A stretch of DNA of 64,000 nucleotides from Dipylidium caninum (Eukaryota; Platyhelminthes; Cestoda; Cyclophyllidea; Dipylidiidae), in the NCBI GenBank assembly GCA_017562135.1, contig QEYB01000921.1, positions 744,001 to 808,000 of the forward strand. The letters run 5' to 3'. The position numbers were made by a program, and so were the translations under genes. The notes under the pieces were generated by a model. That model did not search any database. It saw nothing but the letters and a program-made list of their open reading frames with translations, and had not been told where the DNA came from. Positions 37,801 to 49,983 of the stretch are shown here, one piece after another. Positions within the stretch are counted from its first letter, which is position 1; the number at the start of each line of letters is the position of its first letter.

Positions 37801-39512
37801 TTTATTCCTATGTCTCAGTGGGGTTCCACGCTCCGCGACTTTTGTGCCTGTGTGTTAGCAAGTAACAGATTGCGATCCAAAGGCAACTGTGTAACCAAGC
37901 TGCATCGGCTTTATCTAACTCGACGACTCCATCAACCTCGCTAACGGCGAAGTTGACGTTCGGAGGTCTCGATTCAGCGGAAAAGACGTTCAAGCCAAAC
38001 CGCGAGGCTCACATCCACCAGGAGCGAAAATTTGCCACCCGAGTCCAGTAAAAGCAAAGAGAAGAATATTGCACAAGTTGGCACATTTACGTGATAGAAG
38101 AGTCACTCCCTCCAAGATTAATTGACGCCGATCTCTTGTCACGCTGCCAGACAACACACCGCAGTTTGCACCGCCTGCACATCAAACGTGAACATGAGGG
38201 AGGAGAGTCACGAAGTGTTTGATGTGAACAAGCTTGTCCTGGGTCCACCGCAGGCTAGCAGAATAACTCGCCTCCTCGACTCGAGTGTTCCACTCACTCC
38301 GCGGCCCTAACAATGAACAAGGACTGTGGCATTACGTGGAGTGGGATACAAGAAATTGCCTCAGTCGCGTTCATTGCCCCCGTGCAGACCCGCAGGTTTC
38401 CGCCTCTAACATGTTACCACGGCGAATAGGGAAAAGTTCTTCTGCCGAGTGGTGGAGGAGCGGAGCATTCCACCATCCTCAACAGCTAAAAGTTTCCACT
38501 GTTACTCCATCAACTGCATTTTGCGTCCTTTCCACCGTCAGGCGCTCACTTTCACCGCTGTCAGTTGGCTTTCGGCACCGTCTTCGCCTACGCAATGTTG
38601 TCGCCTGGAAGCGGGTCGCGGAGAATCTTAACAATTTGACCCTGTAAAAGAAAAGCTGTCTGTGGTGTCGGATGTTGCACTTGTCACTTCCGTTCCTACC
38701 TCTTTGTTACCCCTTCAAACAAGTTGATTTCACCTATGTTCCTCCGCTCTGCGTACTTTCAGCTGACTGGCTTAAGTGGTTCCTTCATACGTGTTCTTAT
38801 TTCCTATTTTTATTAGAGAGACTCCGAAGTGTCTACCAACTCTTCTCGTCTGAGTGCAGATATCAGGCAAAAAGAGTTGTTCCAGCGTACTTTATGTTTT
38901 CAGGCTCTCTGCTCGAGGGCCTCCTCAAAAGTGTGGGTGAATGGAGGAGAGGCAGTTTCCTTTCCTCCGTAAGCTCACACCGCCGACTCTCACGACTCCT
39001 CCAGAAGTCCGAGGATCGGAGTATTCATGGAGCATCCGGAAACACAAATTCCCCTGTCAATCGTCCAGGTCGTGGAAGCGGAGGCGAGGCCACTTAGAAC
39101 CGTCCGCAAGGCTGTGGCTCGACGCGGGAGTGAGTTCCCTCTCCATTCGGTATTATGTCACCATTCTCGGCGTTTGCATCGTGCGCCTACCATTTGTAAA
39201 TTTCGAGGGTGGGACTCGGGCGCCAACGCGATTGGATGTTGGCGGTTATTGCGCATTTAAGCAGTTGTCAAGTTGGGTCACCAAGTAGGCCAGAGGCTCA
39301 AGGCTTCAGGCTGGTCTCGGGCTCTGTATGGTCCCGGCTAACTACGCTCCGCCCTCTAAATCAAATCCCCTCGTCGTCTGACTACGTGCTATTTGTGAAT
39401 AGAAGAACCCAGTTATTTTTGTACGTCCCACGCCTCACTCTCTCCATTCGCATCCCCACACGCCTTCGGGCATCCATCATCCTCCATCCGTGCCTTTTAG
39501 GCGGTCGGTGTG
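34890..39512. other. 4.6-kb region without a convincing gene
   Basis: Many open frames overlap here, the longest 198 codons (37348-37944, plus). None has a recognisable domain, and none could be spliced into a neighbour. The 36.6-39.4 kb part is GC-richer with many frames open, similar to the 16-20 kb stretch. It may contain 5' regulatory sequence of the coiled-coil gene. Confidence 0.35.
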
Positions 39513-42500
39513 ATGGACTCGCCCCACGAGGAGTGCTTCCAGTGCTACCGTCTACGAAAGGCTCTGTGCGAGAGCATCGCGTGAGTTTCTCCCCACAACT
39601 CGCATCACACAGTTGTTGGGTGGTTTTCCTTTAGACTAATGGCAGAGCACTGGGGGATGGCATCACTCTTGGGTGAAGGGTAGCACCACGGTGAGGTGAG
39701 TGTATAATTACCGTGTTAGTTCTCCACCAATGTGACAAGAGTGCTTTGCCTATTGGCTTGCAAAAGAGTGTGATTGTGTGCTTACATAACCAGAAGGCAG
39801 TTTCGTCGTCGTTTCATTCACTCATCGCGCCAATCTATTGCCTTTCCACAAGGAGTGTCAAGGCACTGAACAATCGCGTCACCGATTTGAAGGCACAACT
39901 CTGCAAACTCAAGCATCAAATACACCAGGACATCATGAGCAGTGAATATACCAGTGTGGACTTGAAGTCGGAGTTGGAGAAGAAGACTAGCGAGAATGCT
40001 GAATTGAAGGAGCAACTTCAGGAGGTTCTCTCTCGCGTGAGTCCATCCTCCTCTCTGCCATGGCGTCTCTTCCACCTTTCCATAACCTCGAAAGGTACAA
40101 CTCCTGCCTGTTTACAGGGAAGAGGTGTGATGGCTACTGCAGAGCACACACAGCTAACCTTGATGCCTCAGTCGGGAAATACTTCACTTTGTTATACCGC
40201 ACTTGCACTGTCTACAAAGCAGTCCAGGGTTTGTGTAATCTACTCGAGAACGAGAGCAGTTTGTCTCCTCAGTCGCATCAATAAGAGTGTGCCACCACAC
40301 ACGAAATTGCATAGTCGTAGCCTAGTACCGACGCAACTCCTACTCCGTTTGAGCACCTCCGCACGACACCACTCAGAGCACCGTCTGTAAAGTGTTACTG
40401 CCATCTCGTTGCCAGCGTGAGAGGCTGATTGCAGCACCTGCCCGGGGTCCGGAGGTTTGCGAGCCTGTACACGGAGTGGGATTTTCACCGAGCTACTGTC
40501 TTGTGTTGTTAATTGTCCATCTCTCCTTCCCAGTTAGAACAAATCGCAGTGGGAAAAGAGGTTAGAGTTCTCTCATCCCCCATTTGAGGTTATCCTCTTC
40601 CACATAACAAGTGGACAAAGTTGTGTCACAGACGCATAACCTCGAGGTCATCATTGCGCACACTTTTCGGTGATTGGTCGGTTTTCTTCTTCTTCTTCTT
40701 CTTCTTCTTCCACTCTTGCTGCCGTGACTCATCGCATCGAGGAAGCCTTGGGGTGGAACGTCTTCTGGCTCCTACCACTGCACCGTCAGCACTCCTCCTC
40801 TGCCCGCGAAACGCATCAACGCCAACATGAGTAACACGTCGTAGGCACAGGCGATCGAGACGAAATTCATCAGCCTTACGCGCTGTCATGGCGGTGACCC
40901 TTCAACTGCGCCATGCAGTTAGCCAGGTCATAATTCACAATATTATGCATGAAGCGTTTTCTCACCGTGTGGAGCAGACCGCGCCGAGGTCGCGCCGTTT
41001 TGGCGGTCATTTAGAGGTTGGAGCGAACAGCGGCGAGGTGTAGTCTTCACCTCGTACGGTAGGATGGAATTGCATGAGGAAATTAATCGCGCTGCCAAAA
41101 GGGCAGTCAGCCAGCCATGGAGATGTCGACTTTATGAGTTGGATGTACAGAAATGTAGGGGGCATTACTAAGGTGAGGCAGTGGATCGGGTGGGGTGGAA
41201 TGGCCAATCCTCCTCGAAACGGGCATTCCATCTCGGCTCGTTCAAAGCCTTCTCACTGGAGTCCGTGTCGCAGAATGTAAACAAAATGTTCACGAGTTCC
41301 GTGCTCCATTAAAGTCTTTGCAAATACTAACTTCGGAAATCCGAGTGTCCAATTTCTGCCGCAGAAGACTCAAATATGCCCATCCGAGCAATTGGCGTGA
41401 CGTTGTGTGAAAAGTCCAAAACACTAAACAAAATCACGAATCCCTCAACTCGTTGTGGGCTTTTTATTGCCTTATAGGAGGGAGCAGAATCTCTTTCAAG
41501 GACTCGGGAACCGAGTTTTTCATTGTTGTGAAGCGGTGAGTCACAAAAAACCGGCACATTTCACCCAATCACCGTGGGGCATGGATAATTCGGTGCTTCG
41601 TGAATAAATTAAAACTGGCATGACGACTGCACGACCTCGTGTGAGAGAGATCGCGGAGCAAATAGTAAATGGTCTCGAGGACAGAAAAACTCTCCCACTT
41701 AGTGCGGCATTGACTTTGCGCCCCCAGTAAACGCGTCTTGAAGACGAGTTTCAGGCATGACCTCGTCTTCTTAGCGCATTAAATGGCCTGAAACGTGAAG
41801 TGAGGAGATGAGATTGGCGCAGAAGAGCCTCGGCAGGGTCATTCACTTGAAGTGGCCCTAGCAGAGCACCGACAGGCTAAAAGTCCCCAGTTTTCAATGA
41901 GGAGGAGAAGAAGGCAACAATTCCGTTCATCTGTGCAATTTATAAACCCGTCGTTCAAATGTGTAAAAGTGGCGGATACTTTTTTTTTATCACGCTCCCT
42001 TCCATTATGATGTGTCAGTGATGATGCCGTTCCCTCCCTGAGGTCGCCCTGCCTCCTCACCTAATTTCCTGGCTTCACGTCACATGGTAAAGTGGAATCC
42101 ACAGAAAATCATGTAGACTAACATTGCTTCTCTACCGCCTGGCTTTGGAGTTCTGCGGGTGGTGCAGTTAGTTTTGGGCAAACTTCTCCTCATGTCCGGC
42201 AGGCGGTTTTTTGGAAGTTCTCTCGATCTGTTCACTCTATCCGTGAAAAAAAACGTGCATTTTGAGGCAAGTACGACGGGCGGAGAGCGATGTCCTCATT
42301 CGTCGCAAATGCCACTTTCTGGAGTTTGAGTTCTGCCGGGCTGGGACTGATGGCTGGGGTATTCCGAGGTTGAAGGAAACGAGGTCTTTTTCCATTGAAC
42401 CATGGCACACCCTCTAAGGCGGGAAAAGAATCTCATTTTAAGCCATGTTGACAACTTCAAGGAGGGCTTTTCTAGAGCCTCTTTTCAATTTGATCCATTT

Positions 42501-43897
42501 TGCTTAATAATGACAGTTCAAGGATCTCAAAATCAAGGCTGAGCGTCGAGCTAAACTACTGCATCACGTGATGGCGGAGTATAATGCAATGACAAAGGAG
42601 TATGAAATCATGAAGACAGAAACTACGTCGTTACAGCAGAAGAACAACGAGATGTACGAGCACATAATCAATCAAGACGTGCGGATAGAACAGATGGAGC
42701 AGAACATCCAGGTCCTCGAGGCCGAGAACAATGAGTTGAGACGAAGTAGGATAATTGACGCTTCAACGAAACAGTAAGTCCTACCTGTTGCAGTGTATTG
42801 GGTGGATGCTGTAAGGCGGTTCACTTCATCGGCAATTACTTCCCGACAGCCCCAGGTCTCAGAACTAACTGATTGTCACGGTCGCAGTAAACACCTACTT
42901 TGCGTTTTATGCACGTTGGTCATGTGGCAGAGGCCGTCCTCGACCCTCTACTTTGCTTGGAAGATGTGGCGATAAACTCGTCTTAAATAGGCGACGTCCA
43001 CCAGCGTTCTTTCCGCCCAAGGGACAATGATACACACAATAAATGACCACCTGCATGGAAGTATGATTTAATGCGCGGCAAATAATGGGGAAAGACGTTG
43101 ACCTCGACTTAACAAACATGACTGCAGCTTGAGAATGAACGCCACAAGACGACACCAAAATAGAACAGTGAGTCTGTTAAAGAGTGCCTGGACTGTATGG
43201 ACAGGGGCCATTCCCGGTTTTGAGCTGCTCTCCCAGCCGGCGGCATAATCCTCTTCCCCATCTTCTAAGCCTGGGTGTCTGCTAGCATTCAATGTTCCTT
43301 GTTTACTGTCTTTCAGGTGGTACGGCGAATGTACCCACAGCTGTTCCAAACATCCGAGAACATATCCTAACCTCGACGTTCATAGGTGAGTTCGAAATAC
43401 TGTGCTCGCCTTCTTGACTTTCTGGTATGAGAAGTGGAGTTTTTTTAGAGAATGTCATGAGAAATGGATGCACCAGGGTAGGATAACGCTGAATTGTATC
43501 GAAATGGGTACCGACGCAACTCAACAATGTCTTTCTTCCATTAGTCGCCATTTTTGCTGGTTATCGAGAGACCTCCCCTCTCAAACTCTCCCTTACCCTT
43601 TAATGACAGGCTATTCGACATTCTCTTGTGATTTTGAATCTATTTGTGTAATTTCGAAGCCACAAGGGCGAAAAAATTCCCGAAGATGCGACCTGCCCCC
43701 CGTGCGAGACTTGCTCTGAGGCAGAGGCCTGGGCTCAGGGCCTAATGGACACCGCTCCGAAGTTCACCGACAGTCTACGCAAGAACTTTCAGTCCACTTT
43801 ACCACTTCGTTCTCGCGTAGTCCCGTCCCACAGTGCGCAGTCAACGCCAATCTCCACCCTGAAGAAGCCCACCGGTGACACAGTCAGAGGTAGGTAG
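39513..43897 (+). CDS. coiled-coil protein with C-terminal Cys-rich patch, family unknown
   Basis: I do not recognise a family. Five exons (39513-39580, 39853-40036, 42517-42773, 43317-43385, 43660-43897) agree in phase at every junction and give 271 residues. The N-terminus is MDSPHEECFQCYRLRK. A long heptad-rich coiled coil covers roughly residues 24-168 (for example LNNRVTDLKAQLCKLKHQI and RIEQMEQNIQVLEAENNELR). Then comes a Cys/His patch, ECTHSCSKH followed by EDATCPPCETCSEAEAW, which could bind metal. The tail is basic and Ser/Thr-rich. The third exon follows a 2.5-kb intron. The start ATG is 13 bases downstream of an acceptor-like CCTTTTAG. An AATAAA follows 19 bases after the stop. Exon 5 uses the GAAG acceptor at 43658-43659, because only this keeps the long open frame. 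Confidence 0.65.
40684..40710 (+). repeat. (TTC)n microsatellite
   Basis: About nine TTC units within the large intron of the coiled-coil gene. Confidence 0.75.
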
Positions 43898-43915
43898 CCA
43901 AGTTACTCAGCTTCT

Positions 43916-43921
43916 AATAAA
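43916..43921 (+). terminator. polyadenylation signal of the coiled-coil gene
   Basis: AATAAA lies 19 bases downstream of the TAG stop, giving a very short 3' UTR. Confidence 0.45.
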
Positions 43922-45620
43922 CCCATTTTGCCTTTGAAATGGACGATGCTTATCTGTTAGTGAAGTAATCCTTAGTTGGCGCCGGAGCCAGATGTAGTAA
44001 CACTTATGAAGTATGTAGATGCTATTTACGATGTCCCTCTTGGTGGCGACGCTCGTGGCCCATTCACCCCCCTTTCTACGACGCATGTTGCACCGCTGAG
44101 GCAGGTCACTCGTATCTGCCACCGATTGACTTGCCGCTCAGTTTTGAAAGTGCTATAAAGTGCACGAATGTGGGAACTTGGCAATGGGAAGGATAATGCC
44201 TGTTGAGCTGAGTGGCGTGTGCCACTTAAACTCTAACCTCATGACCTTCTGGATTTTTTGGTATTTAAATTAAAGTAATGAGACAGAATATAGGGGTGAT
44301 TTTGGGGTGAATTAAAACTTGAAATCGTTATTATCCTAGCATATTCGCTTAATTTTCTGCCTTTTCCAGAAGTGCCGACGGCAACGTATAAGGCGACTTG
44401 AGAGCGTTCAGCTGTACGTCAAGGATCCGTGAACACACTTAACCATTCTCTTCTGAATAATTTGTTGTAGCAATACACACACTCCACCCTTAGTGGGATT
44501 TAACAAGTATTCTCATCAACACACTCAAAACTCCAATGTTTAAATAATCTTCTACGTCATGCAAATTTTATTTAGTAAAACATTGAGGTTTGCAATAGTA
44601 CATTCTGCATACTCACACTAACAAATATTTACATGGAAAATGGGAACGTTTTGCTACAGTAAGCGAACTGATGCACGGTATTATTCATCGGTATTTGGTG
44701 GGAAGTAAAGGGCGTACATAGCAATAAAATACCAGGGAATTCACCACCTAAAATCTTATGAGGACGAACTTAACGGAAACGCATTCTGAGTGTAAGTTGC
44801 GCCTAATATCTTCACCATAATGACGTTCGTTGATAAAAATCAACGACTACCATAACAGTGACACTTATCCAGTCACAAGAAATGGAGCCTAACCAAGAAA
44901 CAGAATAACTATTTTACTATAGACAACATTGAATCCAACTGGTCCTTGATTTTTGTATGGTGTCTTTGCGACAAATCACAGCTTCTTACCGTACTGGTAG
45001 TATTTACGGTTAGTGGTTGTTATCTGTAACATGGAAATCAATCGTGAGCCGAAGAGAATGGTGTAGACTTTGAGATCGTTCGTCAGGTTTATAAAAACCA
45101 GCGTCGGATATTAGGAGATAAAGCCACTAAATGCGCACAATATAAACCGAGACTGACATGCAGTGCAAGAAGACTCAAAAGACAGTAAAATGCAAAATTG
45201 GAAAGCCGCGCAATATGGGGTGGTTCGAAGTAATAATTTTCGTATTTGACTAAAAACGCGGTTGCTGAGGCTGTCTGTCGCATTGGCATTTGTGCTTTGC
45301 TGTGATGAAAAATCATAATCGTTTGCGCTCCTCAACCTCCGCGTCTACTAATTGAAAGCTCTCAATATAGCACCATTCTTACGAGTTCGAAACATTATTT
45401 GTTTAATTTCTCTCCAGCGTAGGCCAAATGTATTAACAACTGATACAAGTCTGTTTAAGACGGCCATATAAATTGCATATTTTTGATTTATGACCTCTCT
45501 ATAAAGGAGATGCAGTAAAAATTTCAATATTAGCTCTATAAACAGGCAACCAATAAGAATAGGGACCTTACAGTTTTCGGTGCATACCGACAGCGATTTG
45601 CTGTACGGTTGATCCTGAGA
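43922..45620. other. intergenic, nothing recognised
   Basis: AT-rich spacer between the coiled-coil gene and VPS26. Only short frames are present. The VPS26 promoter is expected in its right-hand part; no clear TATA box was identified. Confidence 0.4.
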
Positions 45621-48600
45621 ATGGTATGTTGGTGTAATATCTTAGCTTGAGTATTTGTGGCCTATTGATTTCGCTTCTCTAGGCAGAATACCATGAAACT
45701 AGAGAGCTATCGCCAAGTTGGGGCTGTCAGTGCTCAAGTTTGGGAATCACACCTCTGGTTCTCTAAACAAGCCCATTCCTATCCACATTGTTTGAGAACA
45801 CGTTGTATTTCGCCCTCACACTACTTCATAATATCTACAATTGATATGTGCTATATATATTTTCTTAGTTAGAGATATGTGTTTACGATGTCTTATATCC
45901 ATCTAGTATTAAATGACGAAATCATACTGCAACTAAATGGTTTAGTATCAAAACAAATCATTCCAGCGTTTTTACTACCATTTTCTTGGCTGTCTTCTAT
46001 CAGTCACACTAAACCTGTTTTCTATTATCTTTGTTAAAATGTAGAATTTCCTTGGTATCGGACAGAGTGCCTCTATAGCTATCGCGTTAGATAACCAAGC
46101 AATCCGGAAAGTGGTCGAAGTGAAGTCTGACCAACAACAGACATGTCTCCTTCCCGTCTTCTACAATGGTGAAAATATATCGGGCCAAGTTACTATTTCC
46201 GTAAAACGGGGTAGTAAACTGGAGTACCAGGGTATCAAGATTGAATTAATTGGCTACATTGACTTCTTTGCTGACCGTGGCAGTCGAGACGAATTCCTCA
46301 ACCGGACACAGAACCTGGCACGACCGGGCATATTGTCTCAATCGTCGACCACTTACCCATTCTGCTTTGATAATGTTGAGATGCCTTTCGAATCTTATTC
46401 TGGCTCTAATGTTCATTTAAGGTTTGTTGATTCGACAATTTTTACTCAATGATTAGTTGAAACTCTTTTTTGGTTTTGTGCAAGCGCTTTATTATTTTGC
46501 CTTACAAATCTATTAGATTTATCAGTTTTTCGACTTTTTAATTATTCGTCTGTCCTACGATTACCAGGTTTACTGAGTGACGTTAAATGCAGATGACGTT
46601 ACACAGGATACATTGTTTTTATATAATTTTTCGGTGTTTTCATGAAGGAACGTTTTGCGTGGCCCGATCTTTCATGGTTTTGTAAACGTAATCATTTTTG
46701 CAGCTTTTACTTTTCTATCAATCTTTTCCAGGTCACTTATTGGTCAATTAGTTTTATTTTTTTGATTTATTTGAGTAAATTGAATAACGGTGTAAATAGC
46801 GTTCTAGTAGCTGTTAGTTCATTTGTTCTCATCTTAGCAGATACCATGTTGCAGACTTCATTTATTTTTGTTCGAAATTTGAGGAAATTTTCGGAAATAA
46901 GTGCCGGGAAGGCTGATACTCATAGGTAAATAAAATCCTTGGTTAATTATTCTTCCATTGGCTTTGAAACATTCATTTACTGCGAAAAAGAGCTAAAGTG
47001 CAGCGATATCTTCCTACTTTACCTTTAAATTGTAATACCTCTGACTTGTTTTTCACCGTGGTTTTCCTTCGCGTTCTTCATTTCTGTGTGGTCTCATGGG
47101 GCATTTATTACAAGGACGGAATGCTTCTTTTTTCCTTTGTGCATCCATACTTCTCAGATTTAATTATCTTTTTTTCAAAAATGCATTTTATTCAGATATT
47201 TCTTGCGGGTGACAGTTGTAAAGCGGTTCGTGGATTTGACAAAAGAGTTGGATATACTTGTACATTCCTTCTGTAAACCTCAACAGCCTGATAGCAACAT
47301 ACAAATGGAGGTGGGAATTGAGGACAGCTTGCACATTGAATTTGAATACAACAAGTCCTGGTGAGTTTTGTACTAGTTTATCAAATATTTAATTGTGTGA
47401 AAGTTTATTATTTGTCTGCGCTTGCTTCAATATAAATGAATTTAAAATAATTGTAAAATGTTTCCTCAATTTGGCCGAAATTGTCTCGGGTGCAAAGTGT
47501 TAACTCAATCGGTACATCGCCGGTTTGAAGATTTTCATTCAAAATGACTTTGAACGTGAAGTTAGGAGTTCGCGCGACTAAGTAAAAACTCGCAATAAAT
47601 TGGAAAAGACTGCATTTCGACCTTCATTTAGTACTACATCAACCGAATTTCCTATTTATTATTTGGTGCCACATCAAGTATTTACGTCCGGTCTTTTGAT
47701 GCCGGTCAACGCCTTGGAGTGAGAGGTCTTCGTCAGGTTTCTGCTTTTCTCCAAATTAGGCGGATCTAAGGCCTTACCCACGCATTACTTTGAAGTAATT
47801 AACTTCAGTAAATTATAAAAATCATATTGTGTTGTGGCTTACTAAACTCATGCCGAAGTGAGATGAAGCGGCAATTATTTCGTTGGAGAATGGGATCGGT
47901 TAATTCTGTTCTACTTTGACTCTTAAAGTAAACTATGTCAGACTATATTTTCACGGACGAAGACCCTCCTTTCGTTTGACGAATAAGCTGGACAACTCCA
48001 GATGAATTTAACGATTATTTAAAGCTGCGATAGGAAAAGTTGGGGAATCACTGAAGCGTGGTCTTTTATGCATATGTATTTGCTCGCGCTATAGCTACCA
48101 CCTGGAGGATGTGATAGTGGGGAAGATCTACTTCTTGTTGGTTCGAGTAAAGATCAAGTACATGGAGGTACAGATCTTGCGGCGCGAGTCAACGGGTCTG
48201 GGGGCGACGAACACCTTCACAGATATGGAAACACTGGCCAAGTTCGAAATTATGGACGGAGCACCGGTGCGCGGCGAGTGCATTCCCATTCGTCTTTTTC
48301 TGGGGGCCTATGACCTTACACCCACCATGAAAGACGTGAACCGCAAGTTCTCCGTACGCTATTACCTCAACCTCGTACTGCTGGATGAGGAAGAGAGGCG
48401 CTATTATAAACAACATGTCAGTTCTTCTTTTTTTTTTCATTCTCCTTTTTCAATTATCTGAATTTCGTTATTGTGTAAATATCTCGGTCTTATCAACTTT
48501 TCTACCTTGGCTTACGTCGATTCTGTTCTACAAATCACATAAACACCACCAAATTTAATTTCATTTGTGAAAAGTTACTTTCAGTTGTGACCACTCCTTC

Positions 48601-49983
48601 CATCTTAAATTCATTAAACCATCTTTTACCAATTCCCGAGACCCGTTCATTTGGTGGAGACATTAATTCTTTTTGTCACTCTAGATACAACATATTTAAC
48701 CTCTAATTGTCATAAAGGGAGTTGTGCACTACCGTTCTCCTTTTCTTTTTACAATCCGGTCACAGTGTCTGTGTATTCCCCAGTTTGTGGGAGTAAGTCG
48801 CATTGTGTGTGGTAATGCTTGGCCAGGCCTCCCTGTAAGGTCCATTTAATCGTCGCGGTGTTGTGAATTAGTCTCTCGAATTAACATTTATCGTTCTTTG
48901 TGATTACAAAGTGTCAGATTCCCTTTTCGTCAAACCATCTTCAGATATGTGATAGTCGTTATGTCAGTGGAACGGGGTTTTCATCTGTCTTCTTTGTTTC
49001 TCTTATCGGATGTCTGAAAACAATGCGTTCGGAAATGAATGTTCTCGTGCTGGACTGTTGAGTATTTTTAGAAAAAAAGAGCACTTTACACCCCCTCTCC
49101 TCAAGGTTTTTTTGTACACTGGGATTTTCTATTTGCTTGTTTAACTAAAATAGCTTGTAAGTGGGTTGTGATTTGCCGTTAAGTTTACGAACATCAGTGA
49201 AAAGAAATTTTTTTGTTCTCCTTCTGCTGGTAGAACGGCCTGCATCGGTGCTTACATTTATTGTCTAGAAAAGTAATTTCAATTTTCTCACCGGTACTGG
49301 CTTTTATTTTAGTCCACACCTGATGTCTATTTCACAATAGTATCTCTCATGAAATACACACTTAATTTTATAACATTCAGTTAATTCGTCTTTTTTTCTC
49401 AAAACACGCCTTGTATTACAGCGTCACCACGTGCTTCCGCCTTAACATCTTTGACCTCCCCTCGGTTGTTCTGTTTTTTTGTCGACTAAAATCCGGACAA
49501 TGTTATTGCTGGGGGACTCAGTTGCTAAATGTTCTCGTCAAAGTCGGCTTTGGATTATACCAAAGAAGTCTTTCTGTTTGGTACACTAGTGTCCGAATGA
49601 ATTAATTTGAGGAAAAACGCGAGGGCAATGGTCGACAACACACAGCTCTAAGCTTGGCGAGGTTGAGTAAATGCCAGCGAGCGTTAAAGAGGAAGTGTTC
49701 ACATTTTTTCGCGTGTACCTTGCCTTGTTAGGAGATCGTCCTCTTTCGCCGTCCGGACAAGCGGTTTGAGGCCTTGATGCGAAGCCAAAAAGCCATGGCA
49801 CTGGAGTCGCAACCACAGTCACAACCTCTGCCCCTTGAAAATCACACAACCTCTTCCACTCCCCCCACTCCCACTTCTGCGCTCCCTCCCTTCTCCCCCG
49901 ATGATTCTCCTCAGTCCGTCGAGGGTGATGCTGCTGATCTTAACGATACCGAAGGTGCGAAATCTGGCCCCGTAAGTTTATGA
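45621..49983 (+). CDS. VPS26: retromer subunit VPS26
   Basis: This arrestin-fold subunit of retromer sorts cargo from endosomes to the Golgi or plasma membrane. Exons are 45621-45623 (ATG only), 46045-46421, 47196-47360, 48095-48416 and 49732-49983, all in phase, giving 372 residues. Hallmarks in order are NFLGIGQSASIAIAL, YFLRVTVVKRFVDLTKELDI, NIQMEVGIEDSLHIEFEYNK, YHLEDVIVGKIYFLLVRVKI and AKFEIMDGAPVRGECIPIRL, then KFSVRYYLNLVL. The C-terminal tail after RRYYKQHEIVLFRR is longer and Ser/Pro/Thr-rich compared with human VPS26A. The initiator is unusual: the second exon starts directly with NFLG and has no ATG of its own. Methionine must come from the tiny ATG|GTATGT exon or from a spliced leader ending in AUG. 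The stop at 49981-49983 follows a possible donor, so the tail could differ. Confidence 0.95.

Noticed and set aside
43667..43719. Exon start at the CACAAG acceptor, ending ...CDLPPVRDLL
   Set aside because: It truncates a 79-codon open frame; the acceptor at 43658-43659 keeps phase with exon 4 and includes the full frame.
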